From Actinomycetota bacterium (GTDB taxonomy: Bacteria > Actinomycetota > Acidimicrobiia > Acidimicrobiales > Ilumatobacteraceae), in assembly GCA_016700055.1 (NCBI GenBank), contig CP064997.1, positions 2,418,001-2,482,000 on the forward strand: a DNA stretch of 64,000 bases, read 5' to 3'. Made by a program: the position numbers and the translations under genes. Shown here piece by piece: positions 18,615 through 27,602 of the stretch (its first letter is position 1; the number at the start of each line of letters is the position of its first letter). The notes under the pieces are model-generated. The model was not told the DNA's origin, made no database searches, and saw nothing but the letters and a program-made list of their open reading frames with translations.

Positions 18615-19396
18615 GCACGCTCACGTTCCGCGGGCTCACCGTGCGCTACGGCCGGCGCACCGCGGTGTCCGGCTTCACCGCCACCGTCTGCCCGGGGGAG
18701 TGGATGTGCCTCATCGGGCCGAACGGGGCCGGCAAGTCCTCGATCCTGCGCGCCGTCGCGGGCGTCGTCGGCTACGACGGCGAGCTGCTGGTGGACGGTG
18801 TGCCGCTCGCGCGCACCTCGCACCGCAGGCGCGCCGAGCAGGTGGCGTACGTCGCCCAGACGCCGTCGCTGCCCGACGACATGACCGTGTTCGAGTACGT
18901 GCTGCTCGGGCGCAATCCGTACGTCGGCTACTTCGGCAACGAGACCCGTCATGATCGCGCGCTCGTCCACGGCGTGCTCGACCGCTTGCGTCTCGGCGAG
19001 TTCGCTCCTCGCCATCTGCACACCCTTTCCGGCGGTGAGCGGCAGACGGTCGTCATCGCCCGGGCACTGGCCCAGGAGGCCCCGGTGCTGCTGCTCGACG
19101 AACCGACGAGTGCGCTCGACATCGGCCATCAGCAGCACGCGCTCGAACTCGTCGACTCCCTCCGCCGGGAGCACGGGCTCACCGTGCTGTCGGCGATGCA
19201 CGACCTGACGCTCGCCGGGCTGTACAGCGACCGGCTCGCCCTCTTGCACCAGGGTCATCTCGTCACGAGCGGCCCGGCCGACGAGGTGCTCGACGCGGAA
19301 GCCCTGGCGGAGTTCTACGGCGCCACGGTCAGCGTCCACCGTGACGAGCACGGCACGATCGTGGTCGTGCCCCAGCGCACCGCGCCACTCGCCTGA
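18611..19396 (+). CDS. btuD: Cobalamin ABC transporter ATP-binding protein
   Basis: Cytoplasmic ATPase that powers BtuFC. The 261-residue protein shows Walker A GPNGAGKSS (about residue 37), Q-loop YVAQTPSLPDDMTV, signature LSGGERQ, Walker B VLLLDEPTSALD and switch His in SAMHDLTLAG. ATG overlaps the btuC stop. It ends the riboswitch-controlled operon; the next gene is convergent with only 13 bp between. Confidence 0.94.
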   Translation: MSTLTFRGLTVRYGRRTAVSGFTATVCPGEWMCLIGPNGAGKSSILRAVAGVVGYDGELLVDGVPLARTSHRRRAEQVAYVAQTPSLPDDMTVFEYVLLGRNPYVGYFGNETRHDRALVHGVLDRLRLGEFAPRHLHTLSGGERQTVVIARALAQEAPVLLLDEPTSALDIGHQQHALELVDSLRREHGLTVLSAMHDLTLAGLYSDRLALLHQGHLVTSGPADEVLDAEALAEFYGATVSVHRDEHGTIVVVPQRTAPLA

Positions 19397-19409
19397 GCCT
19401 CACCTGCGC

Positions 19410-20303
19410 TCAGCCGAGGAGGAGGACGCCGACGACCCCGGCGAGCACGAGGGCACTCGCGGCCAGCTCGGCTCCGACGTGCTCCTCGTCGAGGTATCTG
19501 TGCGAAACGGCGAACGTGAGCAGCAGCTCGAGCTGGCCGAGCGTGCGCACCTTGGCCGCGTTCTCGAGCGTCATCGCGAGCGCCCATGCCGACGAGCCGA
19601 GCACGGAGAGCACGCCGACGGGCACCGTGGAGCGCCAGTGCCGGAACACCGTCACCACCTGCTGCCGCTCGGCGAACGCGAGTTGGGCGCCGTTGAACAG
19701 CGTCTGGATGGTGTTCATCGCGGCGACCGTGACCAGCGCGCGGATCACCGCGGGGTCGTCGCCGAGCGACGTCGACGCGGCGCGAATGCCGACGGCCGCG
19801 AGTGCGAACAGCCCGCCGGCAGCCAGCCCGGCGAGCGCGGCACGGTCGCCGAGGTGGTGCAGCGCCCGCAGTGGCGCCCCTGGCGGGGTGGCCAGGCGCA
19901 CCACGCCGGCGATGCACACGAGCGCGGCCACCCAGCCGAGCGGTTGTAGCGGCTCACCGAGGAACAGCGCCGAGTACAGCGCGACCTGGATCACCTCGGT
20001 CTTCGCGTACACGGTGCCGATCGCAAAGTCGCGGCGGTCGAACGCAGTGATCAGGGCCACGGTGCCGAGCACCTGCGCGATGCCGGCGGCGGCGACGATC
20101 GGCCAGAACCGCCAGGGAATGCCGGGCAGGTCGCGCCCGCCGATGGTGAACACGAGGGCACACGCGGCGAGCGCGAGCGGAGCCCCGAACACGTAGCGGA
20201 CGAACCCGGCGGCGCTCACCGAGAGCACCGCGCGCAGCTTCTGCTGCGACGCGGTGCGCGCCACCTGGATCACTGTCGCGAGGAGCGTGACAGGGACCCA
20301 CAT
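19410..20303 (-). CDS. EamA/DMT-type permease
   Basis: About ten predicted hydrophobic helices in 297 residues, arranged as two halves typical of the drug/metabolite transporter superfamily. Seen are VYAKTEVIQVALYSALFLGEPLQPLGWVAA in the first half and LGQLELLLTFAVSHRYLDEEHVGAE in the second. Substrate unknown. ATG 20303 preferred; a GTG one codon upstream is possible. It lies alone between convergent btuD and a divergent gene at 20345. Confidence 0.8.
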   Translation of the reverse strand: MWVPVTLLATVIQVARTASQQKLRAVLSVSAAGFVRYVFGAPLALAACALVFTIGGRDLPGIPWRFWPIVAAAGIAQVLGTVALITAFDRRDFAIGTVYAKTEVIQVALYSALFLGEPLQPLGWVAALVCIAGVVRLATPPGAPLRALHHLGDRAALAGLAAGGLFALAAVGIRAASTSLGDDPAVIRALVTVAAMNTIQTLFNGAQLAFAERQQVVTVFRHWRSTVPVGVLSVLGSSAWALAMTLENAAKVRTLGQLELLLTFAVSHRYLDEEHVGAELAASALVLAGVVGVLLLG

Positions 20304-20344
20304 CACCGCCAGGCTGCACCGCCGGAGAGCTACGTTGCGAACCG

Positions 20345-21040
20345 ATGCGCGCGATCTCTGCCGACGTCGAGGCTGCCCGTCGCTCGCACGAACGATTGCT
20401 CGCCGCCCTCAGCGGCCACGACGGCGGTGAGCGCCTCGGCGACGCTCACGTCGGACTCGCCTCGCTGCTGCCCGGATGGACCGTCGGCCATGTGCTCACC
20501 CACATCGCCCGCAACGCCGACGGCCACCGACGGATGCTCGACGCCGCGAGCCGGGGGGAGATCGCCGAGCAGTACCCCGCGTTCCCCGGCGGCGACTCGC
20601 GAGCGGCCCGCGCCGCCGAGATCGACCAGGGTGCAGCCCGGTCGGCAGACGCGCTCGTCGAAGATCTGCGTCGCTCGGCGCAGCTGTTGGAGGACGCCTG
20701 GGCGGCATGCACACCGGAGGGCTGGACCGGACACGGGCGCGGCACCGACGGCGCCCTGATCGCGGTCGCCGACCTGCCGTTCCGACGCCGGCGCGAGGTG
20801 GAGGTGCACCGCCACGACCTCGGCTCGGGAGTGCCCGGGGCGAGTGCTCCCGGCGAGTGGCCACGCGACTACGTGCGGGCGGAGATGACGCGCATGCGCA
20901 TGGCCTGGAAGGCGCGCCGGCCGATGGGACTCGGCGAACTTCCCGCCGAGATCACCGCGTTGACCGAACACGACCAGCTCGCCTGGCTGCTCGGGCGACT
21001 GGCGCTGCCCGGTGTCCCCCCTGCCGACCTGATGCGCTAG
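20345..21040 (+). CDS. Maleylpyruvate isomerase family, mycothiol-dependent type
   Basis: Member of the DinB-like metalloenzyme superfamily whose studied actinobacterial member isomerises maleylpyruvate with mycothiol. The 231-residue protein shows LLPGWTVGHVLTHIARNADG with a metal-ligand His near residue 49 and the second His/Asp cluster REVEVHRHDLGSG near residue 155. TACGTT (20331-20336) lies 8 nt before the ATG. Its substrate is unknown; no gentisate-pathway neighbours are present, so a detoxification role with mycothiol is equally possible. Confidence 0.82.
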   Translation: MRAISADVEAARRSHERLLAALSGHDGGERLGDAHVGLASLLPGWTVGHVLTHIARNADGHRRMLDAASRGEIAEQYPAFPGGDSRAARAAEIDQGAARSADALVEDLRRSAQLLEDAWAACTPEGWTGHGRGTDGALIAVADLPFRRRREVEVHRHDLGSGVPGASAPGEWPRDYVRAEMTRMRMAWKARRPMGLGELPAEITALTEHDQLAWLLGRLALPGVPPADLMR

Positions 21041-21053
21041 AGCGCGGCCCGGC

Positions 21054-22796
21054 TCAGTTCGACGCCGCCGCGGCGAGCGCGTCTCCGCGGCCGGCGGCGT
21101 TGGAGACGGCATCGGCGGCGTGCTGTAGCTCCAGCGCGTCGTCCTCGTCGAGCTCCAGGCTGAACGGGTCGATCCGCCCGGCAGCTACGGCCTCGACCAG
21201 CAGCGCGCTCGCCAGCAGGCTGGCCATCAGTGCCAGCCGGTCCTGCTCGGCCCACAGCGCGGTGTCCGCCACCTCGTCTCCGTCGCCGGCGAGGCGGCTG
21301 GCGAGCAGCTTCAGCCCGATCCCCTTGGCCAGCTTGGCCAGCGGGTGGGAGACCAGCGGCACCCGGTCGGCGAGCAGAGCCACGGCCGCGATCTGGGCCT
21401 TGCGCTCGGACCACTCGTCGATCTCGGCGTCACGCAGCACCTCGGCCGACGCACCGATCGCGCCGGCGATGTCGTCGACGACCTGGCGGCGCTCGTCGCG
21501 GGCGTGGGGCAGGCCGGTGGCGGCCAGGGCGACGGCCAGGCCGAGCCCTTCCGCGAGAGCAGTGGCGCTGCGCGGATCGTCGGCGACCCACACCAGGTGC
21601 CCGATGGTGTCCACCGGGCGGCGACCCCAGCGCGGCGCGAGCAGGGAGAGGTGGAGCTGCCACGGCGCGACGACCGCGCCGAGGGCAGCTCGCACCGCGT
21701 GCCACTGGTTGACGACGGACCAGTCGAGGCGGGAGGCCTCGACGAAGTCGGGGTCGGCGACCATGTCGCGCAGCGCGTCGAGCAGCCCGAGCAGGCGCAC
21801 ACCCGCGCGGCGCTCGTCGGTGGTCGCCGGATCGGTGGCCGCGTGGACGACAGCGAACGCGAGGTGCGGATCACGCGCCCCGAACATCAGCGCGAAGACA
21901 GCGCCGTCGAGCACCAGGCGCTCCACCGCCACCCCGCTCGCCTCGGGATCGCCGGCGAGAAGCGGGAGCACCCGTTCGGCGACGGTGGCGGCGGACGTCG
22001 TCCGGTCGATCCACCACGGGCGCCCACCGCGGGACCAGCGCACCAGGATCTCGGCGACGGCCAGCCCGAGCGCGCCGCCACGGAGCTCGGCACCCTGAAG
22101 GAGCACCGCCGCGCCGTGGGGGTCACCGTGGCGCGCGACGGCGACCGCCGTGCCGATCTGGCCGGCGGCCGCCACCACCTCGCCGAGCAGCACCAGGGTG
22201 CGTTCGAGCCGGGTGACCGGCGCCCGGTCCGCACCGGGGGTTCGGCCCGCGGCGGACAGCTCGGCGTCCTGCAGGCGTCGTCCGAGCGCGTCGACGAGCC
22301 GCAGCAGACCCGCGGTGCCGAGCTCGTGCAGGAAGTGCTCGCTCTCCTCGGTGGAACGCGCGATCTCCGCCGCCCGGCGCGCCAGCACGTCGACCCCGTC
22401 CCCGTCGAGCAGCTCGTCGAGCTGGTCCCCCTGCGCGAGCTGGTGCCCGAGCGACTCCGCGCCGCGCAGCCCGCGCGCGCCGCTGCCCGGCCCGGCCGCG
22501 GGATCGGTGCTGAAGCTCCATCCCGGCAGCGAAGCGAGCGCGAGGAGGTGGGCATGCTCCAGGTCGCTTGGGTCGGGCGCGATCGGCCGGTAGCCCTCCA
22601 TCACCGCACACGTCGACAGTCCGCGCAGGCGATCGAGCCACGGCGCGAGACGCCGGCGCGCGGCGGTGGCCGTTCCCGCCGCCGAAGCGAGCTCGGGCGA
22701 CGCCGCGCCGACGGAGGCGGCGGCGTCGAGGTCGCCGAGCGCCGCGTCGAGCATCCGCCTCAGCGCGTCCACACGCGCCCGGTCGAACGCGAGCAT
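21054..22796 (-). CDS. Uncharacterised 580-residue helical protein, partner of 22807-23073
   Basis: I do not recognise this protein. It is rich in Ala, Leu, Asp and Arg and looks mainly helical, with an N-terminal helical hairpin (FDRARVDALRRMLDAALGDL and onwards), no signal peptide and no certain membrane segment. The C-terminal 80 residues include a hydrophobic helix (ALMASLLASALLVEAVAAG) and an acidic tail. ATG 22796 follows the stop of the small WXG100-like gene by 10 bp, so they form a unit. The arrangement resembles type VII secretion substrates encoded beside a small WXG partner, but no toxin domain is seen. Confidence 0.7.
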   Translation of the reverse strand: MLAFDRARVDALRRMLDAALGDLDAAASVGAASPELASAAGTATAARRRLAPWLDRLRGLSTCAVMEGYRPIAPDPSDLEHAHLLALASLPGWSFSTDPAAGPGSGARGLRGAESLGHQLAQGDQLDELLDGDGVDVLARRAAEIARSTEESEHFLHELGTAGLLRLVDALGRRLQDAELSAAGRTPGADRAPVTRLERTLVLLGEVVAAAGQIGTAVAVARHGDPHGAAVLLQGAELRGGALGLAVAEILVRWSRGGRPWWIDRTTSAATVAERVLPLLAGDPEASGVAVERLVLDGAVFALMFGARDPHLAFAVVHAATDPATTDERRAGVRLLGLLDALRDMVADPDFVEASRLDWSVVNQWHAVRAALGAVVAPWQLHLSLLAPRWGRRPVDTIGHLVWVADDPRSATALAEGLGLAVALAATGLPHARDERRQVVDDIAGAIGASAEVLRDAEIDEWSERKAQIAAVALLADRVPLVSHPLAKLAKGIGLKLLASRLAGDGDEVADTALWAEQDRLALMASLLASALLVEAVAAGRIDPFSLELDEDDALELQHAADAVSNAAGRGDALAAAASN

Positions 22797-22806
22797 GCCG
22801 CCCAAC

Positions 22807-23073
22807 TCAGAGCCCCGGTCCCGACAACTCCCGCGCCAGTGCGGCGCGGGCCTCGAGATGCAGGCGGCGGGCCGCGGCCCTGGCGTCGGAGGTTGCTGCC
22901 GCGAGCTCCGCGCGGGTGACGCGCAGCAGGCGACAGAGCTCGTCGGCAGTGGGTCCGATCCACGTGTCCGGCCCGCTGGCGCGCAGCAAGCTGTCGATCT
23001 CGACGCCCGCGAGTGAGCGCGCGAGCCGCTCGCCAACGAGCGCGCGGCGTTCCAGTTCTTCGGCCGTGGTCAC
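22807..23073 (-). CDS. Small WXG100-like helical protein
   Basis: An 88-residue protein that looks like a helical hairpin: one helix (about residues 4-32), a turn containing Trp-Ile-Gly at residues 38-40, and a second Ala/Arg-rich helix (44-84). This is the size and layout of WXG100 (Esx-like) proteins, though no secretion motif is certain. GTG 23073 is chosen over an upstream start because GGAGGGAGG sits 6 nt before it. Directly upstream of the 580-residue gene. No ESX ATPase gene lies in the window, so the link to type VII secretion is a hypothesis. Confidence 0.65.
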   Translation of the reverse strand: MTTAEELERRALVGERLARSLAGVEIDSLLRASGPDTWIGPTADELCRLLRVTRAELAAATSDARAAARRLHLEARAALARELSGPGL

Positions 23074-23142
23074 TGTCGCCTCCCTCCGGTGGTCGCTCAC
23101 CCAGGTGTGTGGGGGCGAGCGGGCGAGGCGCGGCAGCCGTGT

Positions 23143-23610
23143 TCAGATCTGCTTGCGCACCAGGCGGTGGGGCAGTGCCGTCGTCTCGTCGATCGTGCTC
23201 TCGCCGGCCACCTCGAACCCGTGAAGCAGGTAGAAGCCGAGCGCGGTGTCGCGGGCGTTGGCCCACACCGTGTCCGTTCCGACGTTGCGGGCGTGTTCGA
23301 TGCCGGCGGCGAGCAGACGTGACCCGTGGCCCTCGCCGCGGTGCTCCGGCATGGCCGCCATGCCGCGCAAGCGCACTGCGGGGGAGGCCTCGCCGGGGAA
23401 CGGGTCGAGGAGCCACGTGCTGACGGCGACGATCTCGCCGCCGGAAGCGAGCACGGCGAGGTGCACCGTGTCGGCGTCGTCGTCGCCGTCATAGGTGACC
23501 GTGCTCACCGGCGTGCCGTTGCGCAGCACCGTTCGGCGAAGTCCGTGAGTGGCCGCCGCGGGGACAGAGCTCACCCGCCAGCCGGCATCGCCATCGCTGC
23601 TGTGTTCCAT
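23143..23610 (-). CDS. GNAT family N-acetyltransferase
   Basis: A 155-residue acetyltransferase with the acetyl-CoA motif region MAAMPEHRGEGHGSRLLAAGIEHA (residues about 87-110, R-x-x-G-x-G/S pattern), preceded by the conserved strands and followed by ARDTALGFYLLHGFEVAGE. Substrate unknown. The ATG begins two bases after the stop of the upstream oxidoreductase gene, so it is the last gene of a long codirectional run that starts at the TPP riboswitch. Confidence 0.87.
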   Translation of the reverse strand: MEHSSDGDAGWRVSSVPAAATHGLRRTVLRNGTPVSTVTYDGDDDADTVHLAVLASGGEIVAVSTWLLDPFPGEASPAVRLRGMAAMPEHRGEGHGSRLLAAGIEHARNVGTDTVWANARDTALGFYLLHGFEVAGESTIDETTALPHRLVRKQI

Positions 23611-23611
23611 C

Positions 23612-24640
23612 TCAGCCGGCCGTGACGCGCACGGCGTCGCCCGCGATGTGGGCCGACCGGTACATCGCGTCGACCACCCGGTGAGCGGCGACGGCGGTGT
23701 GCAGGTCGGGCCAGGCCGGCCGGGAGTCGCGGATCGCGGCGACGAACGCGAGGTCGGGGTTGAGCTCTCCATCGGCCAGGTCGACCGCCTGCGCGGCGAG
23801 CTGCTCGCCGCCGAGGGAGCCCTGCTCGCCGCTCGCATCCGTCCAGCGCACCGGGCCGAACCAGTCGTCGCCGTCGAGGGCCACGTAGCGGCGCTCGCAG
23901 AACACCTCGAAGTGGCGCATGCTCGGGCGCGCCAGATTGTCGTGCCACACGCTGAGCAGCGTGCCGGTGGCGCCTCCCTCGAAACGGAACGAAGCGGCGA
24001 CCGCGTCCTCGATGCCGAGATGGCCGTGGAAGTTGGACTGGTGGGCGCTGACGACGTCGATCTCGCCGACGACGTGGCGCAACATGTCGACGTCGTGGAT
24101 GCTGTGTTCCAGCAGCGTGCCCGAGCCGGCGAGGTCGGAGTCGCTGCGCCACGTCGAGCCGTACTGCCCCTGGATCGGGATGTACTGGTCGTCGCGGAAC
24201 GTGACCGCCATCACCGCCCCCGCGGCAGGCTCGTGGACGAGTTGGCGGGCGAACAGGTAGGCGGGCGAGCGCCGCAGGATCAGCCCGACCTGGTGCACGA
24301 TGCCTGCTTCGTCGGCGATGCGGGCCATCAGCTCGGCCTCGGCGAGGTTGGTGGCGAGAGGCTTCTCGCAGAAGACGTGGACACCTCGCCGAGCGGCTTC
24401 GGCCAGCAACCGGTGGTGCTCGGACGTCCACGAGCAGATGTACACCGCGTCGCAGCCGTCGAGCACCTCTTCCGCGGAGCCGCAGGCGTGATGGCCGCTG
24501 GCGGCCGCGAAGGCCTGAGCTCGCTCGGAATCGGGGTCGAACACGCCCGCCCGGTCGATCTCCGCTCCCGCGCCGCGCAGCATCTTGGAATGGAACGTGG
24601 CGATCAGGCCGGCGCCGAGGAAGCCGATGCGCAGCGTCAT
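23612..24640 (-). CDS. Gfo/Idh/MocA family oxidoreductase
   Basis: NAD(P)-dependent oxidoreductase of the glucose-fructose oxidoreductase / inositol dehydrogenase family, 342 residues. N-terminal Rossmann motif GFLGAGLIATFH; the conserved EKPLATNLAEAE carries the family Lys; the C-terminal domain has EHSIHDVDMLRHVVGE with the catalytic His region. Substrate unknown; a sugar or inositol is typical. ATG overlaps the preceding lipoprotein stop (ATGA). Confidence 0.88.
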   Translation of the reverse strand: MTLRIGFLGAGLIATFHSKMLRGAGAEIDRAGVFDPDSERAQAFAAASGHHACGSAEEVLDGCDAVYICSWTSEHHRLLAEAARRGVHVFCEKPLATNLAEAELMARIADEAGIVHQVGLILRRSPAYLFARQLVHEPAAGAVMAVTFRDDQYIPIQGQYGSTWRSDSDLAGSGTLLEHSIHDVDMLRHVVGEIDVVSAHQSNFHGHLGIEDAVAASFRFEGGATGTLLSVWHDNLARPSMRHFEVFCERRYVALDGDDWFGPVRWTDASGEQGSLGGEQLAAQAVDLADGELNPDLAFVAAIRDSRPAWPDLHTAVAAHRVVDAMYRSAHIAGDAVRVTAG

Positions 24641-25233
24641 GCCGCGCCGCCGAGCGCCGCGGCGAGGGCCTCGGCCTCGGCCTCGGAGAAGCTGCCGGAG
24701 ATGACCAGCTCCGGTCCGAGCACGGGCTGGGAGATGACCGGTGCCGAGACGACGAAGCCGTCGACGGTGAACGCGACCTGGCCGCGGGGACACGTCGGAT
24801 CCTGCGCCACGCAGCGGCCGGCGAGGTCGTCGGCGGCGGCCGACCCGACCGGGGAGAGCAGGATCGTGACCGACCACTGGCCCTCGACCAGGCCCGACGT
24901 CGCCTGCACGACCGCGGACTCGTCGAGCACGCTCGGGCCGAGCTCGTAGGCGAGCCCGGTGGCGTTCTCCGGCGCGATGACGGTCGTGTCGGGATCGTCG
25001 CCGCCCATCGGGTTGAGCGACATGCCGTCGACCGGAAGCGGCGCGAGGACCGCCCGCAGCCGCAGCACGCCTTCGATCGGGGGCAACGGGGGTTCGGGCG
25101 GTGCCGTCGTGGTCGTCGCGCCTGTCGGTGTGGGTGGTGCCGAAGTCGCGTCGTCGCCGGCCTCGTCGTCGCCACCGCAGGAAGCGAGCAGGGCGATCGC
25201 CCCGCAGGCGAGGAGCGTGGCGAGTCGGCGCAT
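24637..25233 (-). CDS. Lipoprotein with SecD-like domain
   Basis: A 198-residue exported protein with lipobox LLASC (Cys about residue 19), a Thr/Pro-rich linker, and a C-terminal domain similar to the SecD/SecDF periplasmic domain: QVAFTVDGFVVSAPVISQP then VISGSFSEAEAEALAAAL. SecD proper has membrane helices, which are absent, so this is a stand-alone lipid-anchored relative of unknown role. ATG lies 12 bp after the thiQ stop and its own stop overlaps the oxidoreductase start. Confidence 0.8.
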   Translation of the reverse strand: MRRLATLLACGAIALLASCGGDDEAGDDATSAPPTPTGATTTTAPPEPPLPPIEGVLRLRAVLAPLPVDGMSLNPMGGDDPDTTVIAPENATGLAYELGPSVLDESAVVQATSGLVEGQWSVTILLSPVGSAAADDLAGRCVAQDPTCPRGQVAFTVDGFVVSAPVISQPVLGPELVISGSFSEAEAEALAAALGGAA

Positions 25234-25245
25234 CGACCCTCGACG

Positions 25246-25974
25246 CTATCGACCGAGATCGTCCAGGTCGCTGCGGTCGCCGAGATCGCCGAGGTCGCCG
25301 AGGTCGCCGAGGTCGGCGAGGTCGGCGAGTTGCAGCACCCGGTCGGCGAGCGTGACGGCCTCGTCTCGGTCGTGGGTGACGTGCACCGCGGTGGTGCCCG
25401 CGGAGCTGAGGATGCGCCGGACGTCGCCGACGAGTCGCCGGTGCAGTTCGGCGTCGAGCCCGGTCAGCGGCTCGTCGAGCAGCAGCACCCGTGGCCGTGG
25501 CGCGAGGGCGCGCGCAAGCGCGACGCGCTTCGCCTCGCCGCCGGACAGCTCCGTCACCCGGCGATGGTCGAAACCGGGCAGGCCGACCAGGTCGAGCAGT
25601 TCCCCCACCCTGGCCGCGATCTCCGCCGAGCGAGCGCGCTGCATCCGTAGCCCGAACGAGATGTTGGCGGCGACGTCGCGATGGGGGAAGAGCTGCTCGT
25701 CCTGGAACACCATGCCGACGCCGCGCAGGTGGGTGGGCGCTTCGGTGACCTCCCGACCGCCGATCAACACCTGGCCACCGTCTGGGTGGAGGAGGCCGGC
25801 GATCACGCGCAGCAGCGTGCTCTTGCCCGAACCCGACGGGCCGAGCAGTGCCACCGTCTCACCCGGAGCGACATCGAACGACACCCGGTCGAGGACCGTC
25901 CGGGGGCCGAAGCTCACGGACACGTCGACGACCTCCAACGCCGCCGGCCCCTCGGCACCCACCCGCGGGGTCAT
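25246..25974 (-). CDS. thiQ: Thiamine-type ABC transporter ATP-binding protein
   Basis: Cytoplasmic ATPase of 242 residues: Walker A GPSGSGKST (about residue 45), Q-loop MVFQDEQLFPHRDV, signature LSGGEAKR, Walker B VLLLDEPLTGLD and switch His HVTHDRDEA. The last 25 residues are a repetitive Leu-Ala/Gly-Asp tail encoded by 9-bp tandem repeats and not part of the family fold. ATG overlaps the permease stop (ATGA). Thiamine specificity rests on the upstream TPP riboswitch and thiN; sequence alone fits the wider iron/thiamine/putrescine group. Confidence 0.88.
   Translation of the reverse strand: MTPRVGAEGPAALEVVDVSVSFGPRTVLDRVSFDVAPGETVALLGPSGSGKSTLLRVIAGLLHPDGGQVLIGGREVTEAPTHLRGVGMVFQDEQLFPHRDVAANISFGLRMQRARSAEIAARVGELLDLVGLPGFDHRRVTELSGGEAKRVALARALAPRPRVLLLDEPLTGLDAELHRRLVGDVRRILSSAGTTAVHVTHDRDEAVTLADRVLQLADLADLGDLGDLGDLGDRSDLDDLGR
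25282..25326. repeat. Five 9-bp tandem repeats in the thiQ 3' end
   Basis: Units GAGATCGCC, GAGGTCGCC twice and GAGGTCGGC twice lie in frame and encode the Leu-Ala-Asp / Leu-Gly-Asp tail. Degenerate units continue on both sides. Change in copy number would lengthen or shorten the protein without a frameshift. Confidence 0.85.
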
Positions 25975-27602
25975 TGCCGCGACCCCTGCCGGAGAGCTCG
26001 CGCGTCGGCCTCGCCGATCACGTCGCGGGCACCGATCATGCCCAGCGCCGCGACGGCTGCCACGGTGAGGCCGAGCAGGATCACGGCCAGCACGTACCCC
26101 TCGGCCTGCACCAGCTCACCGGGCCGACCGAGGTGGCGGCCGATGGCGATCGGCAGCGTCTCGCGGTTACGGCGGGTGAGGAAGCTCGTCGCCCCGAACT
26201 CGCCGAGCGAGACGGCGAAGGCGAACGCTGCGCCGGCGGCGAGACCGCGGGCGGCGAGGGGCAGCTCGATCTCGCGCCAGACCCGCAGCGGAGCGGCCCC
26301 GAGGGTGCTCGCGGCGTGGCGCAGGTCGGCGGGTAACGCGCGCAGCACGGGCAGCACGGCGCGGACCACGAACGGCACCGCGACCAGTGCATGCACGAGC
26401 GGCACGAGCCACGCCGAGTCGCGCAGGTCGAGGGGCGGCTCGTCGAAGGTGATCAATATGCCGAAGCCGATCGTGACCGCCGAGGTGCCGAGGGGCAGCA
26501 TCAAGCCGACGTCGAGGGCCCGTCCGGCCCGCCCGCTACCGGCGATCGCGAACGCCGCGAGCGCGCCGAGCACGAGCGCGACGATCGCCGCGGCACAGGC
26601 GTAGCGCAACGAGGTGGCCACGGCGTCCCATGTCTGCGCAGCTGCCGAGGCGCCTTGGGACTCGGCCGATCCGAGCCGCCAAGCGCTGAGCGACCACTGG
26701 TCGCCGACGCGGAACGAGCGCAGCACCAGCGCGACCACGGGCACGAGCATGGTCACCCCTGTCAGCAAGGCGCCCCCGATCACGAGCCGCCGTTCCCGCC
26801 CCGGGCGCGGCCGGCGGCGGGGTGAACCGGCCTGCAGGGCGAGCGGGACCGCGGTTCTGGCCTGGTCCCTGCTCCACCACCAGAGCAACGATCCGACGGC
26901 GACGAGCTGCACGACGGCCAGCCCGGCGGCCCCGGGCAGGTCACCGAGCTGCGCGGCGCGCAGGTAGATCTCCACCTCGATCGTCGCCCGGGCGGGGCCG
27001 CCGAGGATGCGGATCACGCCGAACGATGTGAACGTGAACAGGAACACGATCGACGCCGCGGCGACGATCGAGGGGCGCAGCAGAGGCAGCGTGACGTGGC
27101 GCACCACCTGCCAGTTGGACGCGCCGAGGGTCCGGGCGGCAGCGGCGAGGTCGGGGTCGAGCTGTTCCCACAGCGTGCCGACGGTGCGGACCACGACGGC
27201 GATGTTGAAGAACACGTGGGCGGCGAGGATGCTCCAGACCGTCCGGTCGAAGCGCTCCGGGCTGAGCGCGAGGAACGCGGCACCGACGACCACGGTGGGC
27301 AGCACGAACGGCACGGTGACGATCGCGAGCAGCACGCCCCGGCCGGCGAAGCGGTAGCGGGCGATCAAGAACGCGGGGAGCATCCCGACGACCAGGGTGG
27401 CCAACGTGGAGACGATCGCCTGCCACAGGGTGAACCAGGCCACCGAGCGGATGCCGGGGTTGCGCACGAGGTCGGCGAGCACGCCGAGGTCGAACCCGCG
27501 AGCGAGGATGGCCGCCAGCGGCCACACGAACAGCAGGCCGACGAACACCACCGGCGCCGCGGCGAACGCGACGAGCAGCCGGGTCGGGTAGCGGTCGGTC
27601 AC
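25971..27602 (-). CDS. thiP: Thiamine-type ABC transporter permease
   Basis: A 543-residue inner-membrane protein with two fused permease halves and about twelve helices, as in ThiP/FbpB. Each half has an EAA-type loop: ARTLGASNWQVVRHVTLPLLRPS in the first and ASTLGAAPLRVWREIELPLAARG in the second. GTG 27602 overlaps the stop of the binding-protein gene (GTGA) and the 3' end overlaps thiQ. One gene product can supply the whole membrane channel. Confidence 0.9.
   Translation of the reverse strand: MTDRYPTRLLVAFAAAPVVFVGLLFVWPLAAILARGFDLGVLADLVRNPGIRSVAWFTLWQAIVSTLATLVVGMLPAFLIARYRFAGRGVLLAIVTVPFVLPTVVVGAAFLALSPERFDRTVWSILAAHVFFNIAVVVRTVGTLWEQLDPDLAAAARTLGASNWQVVRHVTLPLLRPSIVAAASIVFLFTFTSFGVIRILGGPARATIEVEIYLRAAQLGDLPGAAGLAVVQLVAVGSLLWWWSRDQARTAVPLALQAGSPRRRPRPGRERRLVIGGALLTGVTMLVPVVALVLRSFRVGDQWSLSAWRLGSAESQGASAAAQTWDAVATSLRYACAAAIVALVLGALAAFAIAGSGRAGRALDVGLMLPLGTSAVTIGFGILITFDEPPLDLRDSAWLVPLVHALVAVPFVVRAVLPVLRALPADLRHAASTLGAAPLRVWREIELPLAARGLAAGAAFAFAVSLGEFGATSFLTRRNRETLPIAIGRHLGRPGELVQAEGYVLAVILLGLTVAAVAALGMIGARDVIGEADARALRQGSRQ

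Noticed and set aside
25260..25330. Short regular repeats considered as a CRISPR array
   Set aside because: Units are 9 bp, contiguous without spacers, and in frame within thiQ.
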